Below, in pieces: positions 16,367 to 25,432 of a stretch of 64,000 nucleotides of DNA (its first letter is position 1; every line of letters begins with the position of its first letter). The position numbers were made by a program, and so were the translations under genes. This DNA comes from Rathayibacter caricis DSM 15933 (GTDB lineage Bacteria > Actinomycetota > Actinomycetes > Actinomycetales > Microbacteriaceae): the NCBI RefSeq assembly GCF_003044275.1, contig NZ_PZPL01000001.1, forward strand, positions 930,001 through 994,000, in the 5' to 3' direction. A model generated the notes under the pieces. The model saw only the letters and a list, made by a program, of their open reading frames with translations, did not search any database and was not told where the DNA came from.

Positions 16367-17341
16367 ATGAGCGCCCGACCCGCACTGATCAATGCGCTCG
16401 AGCGGCATCAGGTGGCGGTGTACCTGCTGACCGTCGGCGTGGCCCTCGGCGCGGGTCTGCTGCTCCCCGGGGCCGCGAGGCTCGACGCGGCGATCACTCC
16501 GGTGCTCGCGCTGCTGCTGTTCGCGACGTTCCTCGGCGTGCCGTTCGCCTCGGTGCTCGGGGCGTTCCGCGACGGCCGGTTCCTCGCGGCGGTGCTGGTG
16601 GTGAATTTCGTCGCCGTGCCCGCGGTCGTCTTCGTGCTGACGCGGCCGGTGGCGGGCGAGCCGGCGCTGCTGATCGGGGTGCTGCTGGTGCTGCTCACAC
16701 CCTGCATCGACTACGTGATCGTGTTCAGCGGGCTGGCCGGAGGGGCGTCGGCACGCCTGCTCGCCGCCGCGCCGCTCCTGATGCTCGCGCAGATCCTCCT
16801 GCTGCCCCTCTCCCTCCTCCTGTTCCTCGGGCCCGGCGCGGGGGAGGCGGTCGAGATCGGTCCGTTCGCCGAGGCGTTCGCGGTGCTGATCGTGCTGCCG
16901 CTCGCCGCGGCCGCCGGGCTTCAGGCCCTCGCCGCGCGCACGGCGATCGGTCGGCGGATCGAGGGCGTCGTGCTCGCCTCGATGGTGCCGCTGATGGTCG
17001 CGACGCTGGCCGTGGTGGTCGCCTCGCAGGCCGGTGTGGTCGGCGGGGCACTGCCGCAGCTGGGGCGGCTCGTCGTGCTCTACGCGGCGTTCGCGGTCGT
17101 GATGACGCTGATCGGCGCCGGAGCCGGCCGTCTCGCGCGGCTGGACGTACCCGCCCGACGCGCGCTGCTGTTCAGCGGCGTCACCCGCAACTCGCTCGTG
17201 GTGCTGCCGCTCGCGCTGGCGCTGCCCGCGCCGCTGGATCTCGCCCCCGTGGTCGTGGTCACGCAGACGCTGGTCGAGCTCGTGGCGATGGTGCTGCTGG
17301 TGCGGCTCGTCCCCCGGCTGATCCCGGCGTCCCCCGGCTGA
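16367..17341 (+). CDS. ACR3/bile acid:sodium symporter superfamily transporter (arsenic-resistance type)
   Basis: A 324-residue protein with about 10 membrane helices. LLTPCIDYVIVFSGLAGG (near residue 105) keeps the conserved Pro-Cys of ACR3 arsenite exporters, and FSGVTRNSLVVLPLALALP is the second conserved membrane motif. Arsenite or another anion may be exported; no ars regulator or reductase is adjacent. The final residues lie in an exact 20-bp tandem duplication (17308-17347) that shifts the frame and creates the stop. Without it the protein would end PRLIPARHPEE at 17367. Confidence 0.75.
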   Translation: MSARPALINALERHQVAVYLLTVGVALGAGLLLPGAARLDAAITPVLALLLFATFLGVPFASVLGAFRDGRFLAAVLVVNFVAVPAVVFVLTRPVAGEPALLIGVLLVLLTPCIDYVIVFSGLAGGASARLLAAAPLLMLAQILLLPLSLLLFLGPGAGEAVEIGPFAEAFAVLIVLPLAAAAGLQALAARTAIGRRIEGVVLASMVPLMVATLAVVVASQAGVVGGALPQLGRLVVLYAAFAVVMTLIGAGAGRLARLDVPARRALLFSGVTRNSLVVLPLALALPAPLDLAPVVVVTQTLVELVAMVLLVRLVPRLIPASPG

Positions 17342-17347
17342 TCCCGG
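17308..17347. repeat. 20-bp exact tandem duplication at a gene end
   Basis: CGTCCCCCGGCTGATCCCGG occurs at 17308-17327 and again directly at 17328-17347. Because 20 is not a multiple of three, the second copy is read in another frame and supplies the TGA of the ACR3-like transporter. Confidence 0.85.
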
Positions 17348-17410
17348 CGCGGCACCCGGAGGAGTGACGCACCGGCGCGCGCGGGAGGATCCCGCGCCGT
17401 GCGGCCGACT

Positions 17411-17449
17411 GTCAACCTCCGTCCCTTCTGCGAGCACCCGTCCTAGCGT
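17411..17449 (+). promoter_or_regulatory. Candidate promoter with GTCAACC box 33 nt before TAGCGT
   Basis: GTCAACCTCC at 17411 and TAGCGT at 17444-17449 keep the same 33-nt phase as the sites at 187-225 and 49170-49208. A start near 17456 gives a leader of about 73 nt with GGAG before the GTG of the YihY gene. Confidence 0.45.
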
Positions 17450-17528
17450 CGGAGGCGAGGACGCCCCCCACGTCCTCGCGCCGGTTCCCGCATGCTCCGG
17501 CGCGAGCAGCCAGCATCGGAGTATCCCC

Positions 17529-18593
17529 GTGGCCCAGACCAGCACCCGGCGCGCGCAGACCGCGCCCGATCCCGACGACTCCCGCAAGCCCGACGACCCC
17601 ACCGACGTCACCAAGCGCTCCTGGGGCTACGTCCTGAAGAAGACGCTGCGCGAGTTCGGCGCCGACCAGTGCACCGACCTCGCGGCGGCGCTGACCTACT
17701 ACGCCGTCCTCGCCCTGTTCCCCGGCCTGCTGGCCGTGGTGTCGATCCTGGGCCTGTTCGGCCAGGCCGAGCAGACCACCGACACCGTGCTCGAGATCCT
17801 CGGCGGCTTCGCCTCGCAGGACGTGCTCGACACGATCCGCGGCCCGGTGCAGGAGCTGACCTCCTCCCCCGCCGCCGGTCTCGCCTTCGTCACCGGTCTC
17901 GTCGGAGCGCTCTGGTCCGCCTCGGGCTACGTCGGCGCGTTCGGCCGCGCCATGAACCGGGTCTACGAGATCGACGAGGGCCGCCCGATCTGGAAGCTGC
18001 GCCCGACGATGCTCGGCGTCACCCTCTTCTCGGTCGTGCTGCTCGTGATCGCCGGGCTCCTCCTCGTGCTCAGCGGCCCGGTCGCCGAGGCGATCGGCGG
18101 GGCCATCGGCCTCGGCGACGCCGCTCTGACCGTGTGGAGCATCGCGAAGTGGCCGGTGCTGATCGCGATCATGATCGTGATCATCGCCGTGCTCTACCAC
18201 TGGTCGCCGAACGTGAAGCAGCCGAAGTTCCGCTGGACGAGCCTCGGCTCGATCCTCGCCCTCGTCATCTGGGCGCTGGGCTCGGCCGGATTCGCGTTCT
18301 ACGTCGCCAACTTCGGCAACTACAACAAGACGTACGGCGCGCTCGGTGGCGTGATCGTCTTCCTCCTCTGGATCTGGATCACCAACCTGGCACTGCTCTT
18401 CGGCGCGGAGTTCGACGCCGAGCTCGAGCGCGGCCGCCAGCTCCAGGCGGGCATCGAGGCGGAGGAGCACATCCAGCTCCCTCCGCGCGACACCCGCAAG
18501 AGCGAGAAGCAGGCCGAGAAGCACGCCGAGGACGTCGCGGACGGCCGGAAGCTGCGCGAGACCGCGGGTCGCGAGACCGCCGACCGCGACTGA
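17529..18593 (+). CDS. YihY/virulence factor BrkB family membrane protein
   Basis: A 354-residue inner-membrane protein with six predicted helices after a charged 40-residue N-terminus. Family landmarks are AAALTYYAVLALFPGLLAVVSILGL, the SASGYVGAFGRAMNRVYEIDEGRPIWKLR block (quoted in part), FRWTSLGSILA, and KTYGALGGVIVFLLWIWITN followed by FGAEFDAELER. The old name RNase BN is a misassignment; function is unknown, perhaps transport or envelope stress. The C-terminal 50 residues are highly charged (KSEKQAEKHAEDV). GTG 17529 has GGAG at 17518-17521; the upstream frame is low-complexity. Confidence 0.87.
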   Translation: MAQTSTRRAQTAPDPDDSRKPDDPTDVTKRSWGYVLKKTLREFGADQCTDLAAALTYYAVLALFPGLLAVVSILGLFGQAEQTTDTVLEILGGFASQDVLDTIRGPVQELTSSPAAGLAFVTGLVGALWSASGYVGAFGRAMNRVYEIDEGRPIWKLRPTMLGVTLFSVVLLVIAGLLLVLSGPVAEAIGGAIGLGDAALTVWSIAKWPVLIAIMIVIIAVLYHWSPNVKQPKFRWTSLGSILALVIWALGSAGFAFYVANFGNYNKTYGALGGVIVFLLWIWITNLALLFGAEFDAELERGRQLQAGIEAEEHIQLPPRDTRKSEKQAEKHAEDVADGRKLRETAGRETADRD

Positions 18594-18654
18594 GCGGAGC
18601 CGCCGAGCGGGCGGGGGCGGCGACGCCCCGCCCGCGCCACCCGTCCCGCTCGCG

Positions 18655-18660
18655 TAGCGT
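18655..18660 (+). promoter_or_regulatory. -10 element of a leaderless transcript
   Basis: TAGCGT, then exactly 6 nt, then GTG 18667 of the MATE gene. There is no ribosome site. Confidence 0.5.
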
Positions 18661-18666
18661 CGGACG

Positions 18667-19980
18667 GTGACCTCGCCCGACCGCCGCAGCCTCGACCGCA
18701 GGATCCTGCGCCTCGCGGTGCCCGCGCTGGGCTCCCTGGTCGCCGAGCCGCTGTTCCTCCTCACCGACTCGGCCCTCGTCGGGCACCTGGGCGCGGTGCC
18801 CCTCGCCGGCCTCGCGCTCGGGGCCGCGGTGCTGCAGACGATCGTCGGGCTGATGGTGTTCCTGGCCTACAGCACCACTCCGCTGGTCGGCCGCGCGCTC
18901 GGCGAGGGCGACGAGCGGAGGGCCGTCGCGGCCGGCATCGACGGCGGCTGGCTCGCGTTGGCGCTGGGCGCGGTGCTCGCGGTCGCCGGCGCCGTCACCG
19001 CGCCGCTCGTCATCGGGCTCTTCGGAGCGGAGGCGGCGGTCACCGAGGCGGGCGTGCGCTATCTCGCCGTCAGCATGGCCGGGATCCCCGCCATGCTCGG
19101 GATCTTCGCCCTGACCGGGCTGCTGCGCGGCTTCCAGGACACCCGCACTCCCCTCGTGATCGCGGTGGCCGGATTCGCGCTCAACGCGGGCCTGAACGCG
19201 GTGCTGATCTATCCGGCCGGCCTGGGGATAACCGGGTCGGCACTGGGAACGGTGATCGCCCAGTGGGCGATGTTCGGCGCCTACGCACTCATCGCCGTGC
19301 GGCTGGCGCGACGCGTCGGCGCGCCGCTGCGCCCGCACCTCGGCGGCGTCCTCGGCTCCGCCGGGTCGGGCGGCTGGATGCTGCTGCGCACCGCGAGTCT
19401 GCGCGCGGCGATCCTGCTCGCCGTCGCGATCGCGGGCTCGCTCGGGGCGGAGGAGCTCGGCGCGTTCCAGGTGGCGATGACGCTCTTCGGTGCGGTCGCC
19501 TTCGCCCTCGACGCCCTGGCCATCGCCGCGCAGGCGCTGCTCGGCCGGCTGCTCGGCGCGGGGGACCGCGCGCAGGCCCGCGCCGTCACGAAACGGTGCG
19601 TGACCTGGGGAATCGGGGCGGGGATCGTCCTGGGCGCACTCGTCGCGGGGCTCAGCGGCGTGCTGCCGTTCGCGTTCTCGAGCGATGCGGAGGTGCTGCG
19701 CCTGCTGCCCGCGCTGATCGCGATCGTCGGCATCACGGCTCCGCTCGGGGGCTACGTGTTCGTGCTCGACGGGGTGCTGATCGGAGCCGGCGACGGCCGC
19801 TACCTCGCGCTGAGCGGACTCGTGAACCTCGCGCTGTTCACACCGCTGGCGCTTCTGGCGACCCTCGCGCCGGCTGACGGGCGGCTGACGGCGCTGTGGA
19901 TCGCGTTCGCCGGGGGCTACCTGGGGGCCCGCGCGCTGACGCTCGGACTGCGCGTCCGCGGCGAGGCGTGGCTCCGCTGA
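18667..19980 (+). CDS. MATE family efflux transporter (DinF-like)
   Basis: A 437-residue membrane protein with 12 helices in two pseudo-repeats of six. The N-terminal half has PALGSLVAEPLFLLTDSALVGHLG, a standard DinF/MATE opening with the conserved Asp, and GLLRGFQDTRTPL is the loop motif. It should export drugs or cationic metabolites using Na+ or H+. GTG 18667 follows a TAGCGT hexamer by 6 nt. The gene is alone, with no adjacent regulator. Confidence 0.87.
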   Translation: MTSPDRRSLDRRILRLAVPALGSLVAEPLFLLTDSALVGHLGAVPLAGLALGAAVLQTIVGLMVFLAYSTTPLVGRALGEGDERRAVAAGIDGGWLALALGAVLAVAGAVTAPLVIGLFGAEAAVTEAGVRYLAVSMAGIPAMLGIFALTGLLRGFQDTRTPLVIAVAGFALNAGLNAVLIYPAGLGITGSALGTVIAQWAMFGAYALIAVRLARRVGAPLRPHLGGVLGSAGSGGWMLLRTASLRAAILLAVAIAGSLGAEELGAFQVAMTLFGAVAFALDALAIAAQALLGRLLGAGDRAQARAVTKRCVTWGIGAGIVLGALVAGLSGVLPFAFSSDAEVLRLLPALIAIVGITAPLGGYVFVLDGVLIGAGDGRYLALSGLVNLALFTPLALLATLAPADGRLTALWIAFAGGYLGARALTLGLRVRGEAWLR

Positions 19981-20072
19981 CCCCTCGAACAGAGTTTCGA
20001 ACAGGCTGTGGACAACCCTGTGGAGAACTCACCCGTCCGGCGGGCCGTCCCGGCGACGTCCTCGCGCGGTCT

Positions 20073-20140
20073 GCAGGGGATCCGGGTCGGAACGCCCTTA
20101 CCGCCGCACCGTGGTCCCTCGCGCTGAGCGGATCCCCTGC
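20073..20140. repeat. Inverted repeat in a 249-bp intergenic stretch
   Basis: GCAGGGGATCC (20073-20083) is exactly complementary to 20130-20140 across a 46-nt loop. A smaller CACCTGC/GCAGGTG pair (20153-20159, 20184-20190) follows. The stretch 19981-20229 between the convergent MATE and fibronectin genes holds no gene that I can support. It also repeats CCTGCAGAYCGTGCC at 20155 and at 20233, the latter being the end of the fibronectin gene. Confidence 0.5.
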
Positions 20141-20229
20141 GAACCGCACGAGCACCTGCAGACCGTGCCACCACCCGTGATCCGCAGGTGACTGCACCGC
20201 CGCGGCAGGCGGCGCCGCGACGAGCGGCC

Positions 20230-22539
20230 CTACCTGCAGATCGTGCCGCGCTCCGGAGTGCAGTAGCGGACGACGACGCCCGTCCGCCCGCTCGAACCGG
20301 CGGCGGGGCGCAGGCCGAACCAGTCGGTCGCCGCGGGCGCCTCCGGCTCGCTGGTCCACGCGCCGCCCTTCGAGTCGTCACGCGAGGACGTCAGCGTCAC
20401 CGGCGCCGTGCTCGTCCCCTTGAAGACGAGCACACCGCCGAGCTCCGTCCCCTGCGCGAACTTCACGATCGATCCGGGCTGGAACTCGATCCGGCCGTCG
20501 TTGACGAAGATGCGGAGCGATTCCCAGTCGCCCGTCAGCGTGTACCTCTCGCCGGCCGGGATGACCCAGGAGCCTCGGTTGACGACCCGGTTCAGCGAGA
20601 CGGTCCAGGTCGTGGTGCCGGTGACCCTGTTCCGCGCCATGCCCGCTGATCCGTTGAAGGAGGCGGCGTGCACCTGGTAGGCCGATCTGCCGGTCGGAGG
20701 CGTCGCGACCACGTTGTCCGTCAGGACCAGATCGAGGAGCACCTGGCTGTAGCCGTCGGCCACTCCGATCTCGACGATCCCGCCCCTCACCGTGTTGCGG
20801 GCGATCGTGGTGGGGATGAGGGGACCGTCCGGCTCCCCGGCAGCGATGACCATGATGCCGCCCGTGATCGTCGAGTCGGCGACGGCGATCCCGGACGGCC
20901 GGTCGTCCGCCGACAGGATCAGACCTCTGCCTCCGTAGCGGAGGTCCGCGTACCGGATGTCCGTCGGCCCCGCTCCGTCGCTCCAGATCGCGCCCCAGTC
21001 GCTCGCCTTCGGCGTCGTCGCGGAGCCGTCGCCGTTGGTGTCGCCCCCGACGCTGTCGTCGCGGTAGCTGGTCACGGTCACCGGGCTCGTCGCCGTGCCC
21101 TTGACGACCACTCCCTGGCCGTAGAGCGAATGGCGGCCGTCGACCTTCACGACCGCGCCGTCGGTGAGCGTCAGCTGACGCCCCGCGCCCGTGTTGATCG
21201 TCTTGACCACGTAGACGGCCGCCTCCTTGCCCGACAGGGTGATCCCGTTCGAGCAGTCCCATCCGTTCGCGCAGGGGTCGTTCGGGATCCGCAGTACCGG
21301 GATCCTGGCGACGGCCGCCGTCGCGGTGCTCGTCGCGGACGCGGGAGCGTAGCCGGTCTTCGTCCCCGTCACGCGGACGGTGATCCTCTTGCCGAAGTGC
21401 GCGGTCGACAGCACCAGGGTGGCGGCCGTGCGACCCGGGAGCGCCGTGCCGTCGGCGAACCACTGGTACGTGAATCCGGTTCCGCTGGTCCAGGTGCCCG
21501 TGCGCGCGGTCAGAGTGGATCGGACCTCGGCCTTCCCCGAGACCGTCGGGGTGCCGACCGTGAGCGCGGCGCCGGACGCGGTCGTCCTGGCCGAGACGGC
21601 GGCGCCGGTGCCGACGGCGTTGATGGCCGCGACGGAGAGGGTGTAGGCGGACCCTGCGACCAGGTTCGTGAAGGTCTGGGAACGGGTCGACGCGCCGACG
21701 ACAGCCGACCACGCGCCGGCCCCGGAGGCGTCGACGCCGTCGCGACTGACGCGGTAGCCCGTGATCGCCGATCCGCCGGTGCTCGACGGCACCACCCAGG
21801 TCAGCGTCGCCGATCGGGCAGCCGTTCCAGGCGCCGCAGAGACCGACGTGGGGCTCCCGGGCGCCGCCGCAGCGGAGCGGACCGCCGACGTCGCGGCGCT
21901 CACCCGCGTCGCGGTGCTGTAGCCGGCCTTCGTCCCGGTCACCTCGACGGTGATCGTCCTGCCGAGCTGCGCGCTGCCGAGGACGAGCGTCGACGTCGCG
22001 GCGCCCGTGATCACCGCACCCGACGCCTTCCACCGGTAAGCGAAGGTCGTGCCCGCGGTCCAGGTCCCGACGGCGGCCGTCAGCGTCGACCCGACGACGG
22101 CGGCTCCGGTGATCACGGGAGCGGCGGTGGTCAGGGTGCCCGTCGGCATCGAGACGGTCACCGAGCTCGCCGGGGCGGCGCCTGCAGCGTTCTGCGGGCG
22201 CACGGTGAACAGGTAGGTCGCCCCCGGCCGCAGGTTCGTGAACGTCTGGGATCTGGCCGTCGCAGCGGTCGTCCTCGACCACGCTCCGGCGCCGCTCGCG
22301 TCGGTGCCGTCGCGGCCGACTGTGTATCCGCTGACAGGCGATCCGCCGTCCGAGGCGGGCGGCTTCCAGGTGAGGAGCACCGACCGGGCGGCGGGGTCGG
22401 CGACGGCTGAGACGGAGGTCGCCGCCGTCGGAACAGAGGCGGCCGCGGCCGCGGGCGCAGCGGCCACGATGCCGCAGACGACGAGCAGGGAGAGCACGAA
22501 GGCGACGACGCGCTCGAGTGCGGGGGGTCGGGCTGGCAT
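20230..22539 (-). CDS. Secreted fibronectin type III / beta-helix protein, 769 residues
   Basis: A large exported protein. Residues 1-34 are a signal peptide (VVAFVLSLLVVCGIVAAAPA core, cleavage after AAAAA). Then come a fibronectin III domain (about 36-132), an Ig-like PVITGAAVVGSTLTA module (135-220), a second FN3 (225-320), a second PTVSGKAEVRSTLTA module (325-410), and a 350-residue Ser/Thr/Asp/Gly-rich part. In that part LSADDRPSGIAVADSTITGG and related coils suggest a parallel beta-helix of the pectate-lyase kind. The C-terminus has two Cys (VVRYCTPERGTICR), perhaps a disulfide. It follows a paralogue by 73 bp and is probably co-transcribed. A role in polysaccharide or surface binding is inferred. 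Confidence 0.8.
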   Translation of the reverse strand: MPARPPALERVVAFVLSLLVVCGIVAAAPAAAAASVPTAATSVSAVADPAARSVLLTWKPPASDGGSPVSGYTVGRDGTDASGAGAWSRTTAATARSQTFTNLRPGATYLFTVRPQNAAGAAPASSVTVSMPTGTLTTAAPVITGAAVVGSTLTAAVGTWTAGTTFAYRWKASGAVITGAATSTLVLGSAQLGRTITVEVTGTKAGYSTATRVSAATSAVRSAAAAPGSPTSVSAAPGTAARSATLTWVVPSSTGGSAITGYRVSRDGVDASGAGAWSAVVGASTRSQTFTNLVAGSAYTLSVAAINAVGTGAAVSARTTASGAALTVGTPTVSGKAEVRSTLTARTGTWTSGTGFTYQWFADGTALPGRTAATLVLSTAHFGKRITVRVTGTKTGYAPASATSTATAAVARIPVLRIPNDPCANGWDCSNGITLSGKEAAVYVVKTINTGAGRQLTLTDGAVVKVDGRHSLYGQGVVVKGTATSPVTVTSYRDDSVGGDTNGDGSATTPKASDWGAIWSDGAGPTDIRYADLRYGGRGLILSADDRPSGIAVADSTITGGIMVIAAGEPDGPLIPTTIARNTVRGGIVEIGVADGYSQVLLDLVLTDNVVATPPTGRSAYQVHAASFNGSAGMARNRVTGTTTWTVSLNRVVNRGSWVIPAGERYTLTGDWESLRIFVNDGRIEFQPGSIVKFAQGTELGGVLVFKGTSTAPVTLTSSRDDSKGGAWTSEPEAPAATDWFGLRPAAGSSGRTGVVVRYCTPERGTICR

Positions 22540-22612
22540 GGGGTTACCTCACAGGTGGGTGTCGTCGCAGGAGAGCGGAGTGACGCGACCGGGGACGGTG
22601 CGCGGTCGGGGA

Positions 22613-24151
22613 CTAGGACGGTCCGGACCCCATCGTGATCCGACGACTCTCGGTGGTCTCGATGCCCTCGTCCGACACCGATGCGACGGACAGCGTGTAG
22701 GTCGCTCCGGGGACGAGGTCGGTGAACGTCTGCGAGCGCGTGCCGGAACCGACGACGGCCGACCATGGACCGCGTCCGCTCGCGTCGACCCCGTCGCGCG
22801 CGACCCTGTACCCGACGGTCTCCGCACTGTCGTCCTCCAGAGGCGGCTTCCAGGTCAGCGTCGCTGTGCGCGCGGCGTCGTCCTTCCTCGCCGAGACCTC
22901 CACCGGCGCACCCGGCGACTGGTAGTCGTGCCAGAAGTACAGGTATCCGCTCTGCTTCTCGCTCCGGCCGACGGGGTTCACCGCCTCCACGTGGAAGTAG
23001 TACTCCATCTCCTCGCGAAGGCCCGTGAACGTGTACGACCTGGTGGTCGAGGACACGATGGCCAACTTGGGGAAGAGGAGCGAGTAGGAATCGAGGGAGA
23101 CCCGGTAGCTCGTCACAGCGGCTCCGCCCGTGGTCTTCGGAGGCGACCAGGTCACGGTCGCCGTGAGTCGATCCTGGTCGCCGACGACATCGACGCGGGC
23201 GGGCGCTCCGGGAACGGTCGCGGCGACGGCGCTCGTCGACGCGCTCGTCCGAGCGGCCGTCGTGTAGCCCGCCTTCGTGCCCGTCACCTCGACCGACACG
23301 GTGGTCCCCGCCTGAGCATCGCGCAGCAGAAGCGTCCTGGCCGTCGCGCCCGCGATGGCGGAACCGGATGCGTACCACCGGTAGGTCAGAGCCGTGCCGG
23401 TGGTCCAGGTGCCGGTCTGGGCGGTCAGCGTCGTGCCGACCCTCGGGGTGCCCGAGACGACCGGCGCGGCGGTGGTCAGGCTCTTCGCAGCGAGGGTGAC
23501 GACGATCGATGACGTGGGTCCCGACCCGACCGCGTTCCTCGGCTGGACGGTGAAGGTGTAGGTCCGACCCGCCACGAGGTTCGTGAAGGTCTGCGAGCGA
23601 GCGGAGGCCGGCGCGAGGCGGGACCAGGGGCCGGCACCGGATGCATCGCTCCCGGACCGGCCGACGAGGTATCCGGTGATCGCCGAGCCGCCGGACGAGG
23701 CGGGCGGCTGCCAGGACACGGTGACGGAGCGCGCCGCTCCGTCCGTGACAGCGGCCACCGCCGTCGCACCGGTGGGCTTGCCGGCCTTCACTGCGGCGGT
23801 CGCGGCGCTCCTCCGGATCACGGACGTGTACCCGGCCTTGGCCCCGGTCGCCTCGACCGTCACGGTGGCGCCCAGCTGGGAGGTGGTCGGGACGAACGTC
23901 CTCCCCGTCGCCCCTCGGACGGCGACGCCGCTCGCGTACCACCGGTAGGTCAGCGTCGTGCCGGTGGTCCAGGTGCCGGGGTTCGCCGTGAGGACGGCTC
24001 CGACCTGAGCGGTCCCCGAGATGGTCGGCGTCGAGGCCGCCACCGGTGCCGCGACGGCAGGGCCGGCGGTCAGTCCGACCAGCACGAGCGCGGCCAGGAC
24101 GACGGCGAGGAGGCGGGTGAGGGCGGGCGAAGCAGAGGACGAGCGCGGCAT
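22613..24151 (-). CDS. Secreted multi-domain fibronectin type III protein, 512 residues
   Basis: Signal peptide at residues 1-35 (LLAVVLAALVLVGLTAGPAVA). The domain order is: Ig-like PTISGTAQVGAVLTA module (41-122), FN3 (126-224), Ig-like PVVSGTPRVGTTLTA module (232-312), FN3 (316-413), FN3 (417-508). Modules share near-identical phrases with the next gene (TYRWYASG, SQTFTNLV, GVDASGxGPWS), so the two arose by duplication. There is no catalytic domain, anchor or sorting signal, so it is probably released or loosely wall-bound. A strong promoter precedes it. Confidence 0.82.
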   Translation of the reverse strand: MPRSSSASPALTRLLAVVLAALVLVGLTAGPAVAAPVAASTPTISGTAQVGAVLTANPGTWTTGTTLTYRWYASGVAVRGATGRTFVPTTSQLGATVTVEATGAKAGYTSVIRRSAATAAVKAGKPTGATAVAAVTDGAARSVTVSWQPPASSGGSAITGYLVGRSGSDASGAGPWSRLAPASARSQTFTNLVAGRTYTFTVQPRNAVGSGPTSSIVVTLAAKSLTTAAPVVSGTPRVGTTLTAQTGTWTTGTALTYRWYASGSAIAGATARTLLLRDAQAGTTVSVEVTGTKAGYTTAARTSASTSAVAATVPGAPARVDVVGDQDRLTATVTWSPPKTTGGAAVTSYRVSLDSYSLLFPKLAIVSSTTRSYTFTGLREEMEYYFHVEAVNPVGRSEKQSGYLYFWHDYQSPGAPVEVSARKDDAARTATLTWKPPLEDDSAETVGYRVARDGVDASGRGPWSAVVGSGTRSQTFTDLVPGATYTLSVASVSDEGIETTESRRITMGSGPS

Positions 24152-24213
24152 TCGGGCACACCAGACGGTCGAGAGGAGGGGGACGACCGGGCCCAGGATC
24201 GCCCGTGTGCCTT

Positions 24214-24243
24214 TTTATAGCGCCGCGATTCCCGCGCCGTCAA
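24214..24243 (-). promoter_or_regulatory. Strong promoter for the fibronectin operon
   Basis: On the minus strand TTGACG (24238-24243) and TATAAA (24214-24219) are 18 nt apart, one of the closest matches to the sigma-70 consensus in the window. The start point would be about 55 nt before the ATG at 24151. The region is less GC-rich than its neighbours. Confidence 0.75.
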
Positions 24244-24286
24244 CGAACTGGGACGTCATGTCTCAGGCCACGGAGCGGCCCGCTGG

Positions 24287-25354
24287 TCAGCGCGGCGCCG
24301 CGCTCGTGTTCCCGCGGTGAAACACCGCGTGGAAGCACACCGGGGCCGCCTCCTCGCCCGCGAGCAGCGCCAGCGCCGCCCGCCCCGCCGCGCGCCCCTT
24401 GTCGACCGCCGGCTGCACCATCGTCGTCAAGTCGTAGCCCGCCGCGAGTCCCGGCACCTGCACGCCGTCGAAGCCGACCACCGAGACGTCCTCGGGCACC
24501 CGCAGTCCGAGCTGCTCGGCCGCCAGGATCACGCCCGCGGCCAGCAGATCGCTCTGGGCGAGGACCGCGGTCGGCGGTTCAGGCACGTCGAGCAGCGCCC
24601 GCCCGGCCGCGACGCCCTCCTCGACCGTGCTCGCCGTCACCGCGACGGCGTCCAGCTCGCCGAACACGTCGCGCGCCCCGTGCAGCCGCTCCACGGCCGT
24701 GATGCTCGAGCTCGTGCGCCAGTCCGCGGGCACGGGCCCCCGGCGGCGGTCCTTCGAGAACGGGAGGGCCACCACCGCCACCCGCGAGTGCCCGAGGCCC
24801 CGCAGATGCTCGGCCAGCGTCCTGGTCGCCTCGCGGTTGTCGAGGGTGACGATCGCCGATCCGAACTCGGACACGCCCTCGACCACCACGACCGGCACCC
24901 GCCGCCGCTGCAGCAGAGCGACCGACTCGTCCACGGTCGGGCTGCAGCCGATCAGGATCATCGCGTCGACCGGCGCCGTCGACATGAGCCCGGAGCCGTC
25001 GCCCGTCTCGGTCAGCAGCAGGATCCCCGCGTCGGCGCCGCCCAGCACGTCGGCGATGCCGTCGAGCATCGCGATCCTGATCGGGTCGCGGAAGGCGTGC
25101 AGCACGCGCTCGTCGACCACGACGCCGACGATGCCGGAGCGACCGCGCCGGAGCGACTGCGCGCGCGGGTCGGGACCGGCGTAGTCCAGTTCGGCGGCGG
25201 CCTTCAGCACTCGCTCGCGCGTCGAGGCCGAGACGGGTCCGGACCCGCTGAAGACGAGCGAGGCGGTGGAGGCCGAGACTCCGGCGAGCCGTGCCACGCG
25301 GGCCAGGGTCGGTCGCCCGGGGCGCTGCTCGGCGCGCGACTTCTGCGACTCCAC
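24287..25354 (-). CDS. LacI family transcriptional regulator
   Basis: A 355-residue repressor. The helix-turn-helix is at residues 15-40 ([20 protein letters not shown]) followed by the hinge helix region ([15 protein letters not shown]). The periplasmic-binding-like core runs to the end with [11 protein letters not shown] and [11 protein letters not shown] motifs. The ligand is probably a sugar or sugar-like compound. It is divergent from an MFS-SDR gene pair, and a perfect LacI-type operator lies between them, so it most likely represses that pair and possibly itself. Confidence 0.9.
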   Translation of the reverse strand: MESQKSRAEQRPGRPTLARVARLAGVSASTASLVFSGSGPVSASTRERVLKAAAELDYAGPDPRAQSLRRGRSGIVGVVVDERVLHAFRDPIRIAMLDGIADVLGGADAGILLLTETGDGSGLMSTAPVDAMILIGCSPTVDESVALLQRRRVPVVVVEGVSEFGSAIVTLDNREATRTLAEHLRGLGHSRVAVVALPFSKDRRRGPVPADWRTSSSITAVERLHGARDVFGELDAVAVTASTVEEGVAAGRALLDVPEPPTAVLAQSDLLAAGVILAAEQLGLRVPEDVSVVGFDGVQVPGLAAGYDLTTMVQPAVDKGRAAGRAALALLAGEEAAPVCFHAVFHRGNTSAAPR

Positions 25355-25390
25355 GATCCTCCTCGACTCAGCCGGCCGGTGCGGTGCTTC

Positions 25391-25419
25391 TTGACCGCCC
25401 CGGAGGTTCTGGATAGCTT
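25391..25419 (+). promoter_or_regulatory. Promoter for the MFS-SDR operon
   Basis: TTGACC (25391-25396), 17 nt, TAGCTT (25414-25419). The predicted start near 25426 places the LacI operator just downstream of it. Confidence 0.65.
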
Positions 25420-25432
25420 AGTCCGACCCGCC

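Noticed and set aside
20668..22410. A 580-residue plus-strand frame
   Set aside because: Antisense shadow of the fibronectin gene; no recognisable motif.
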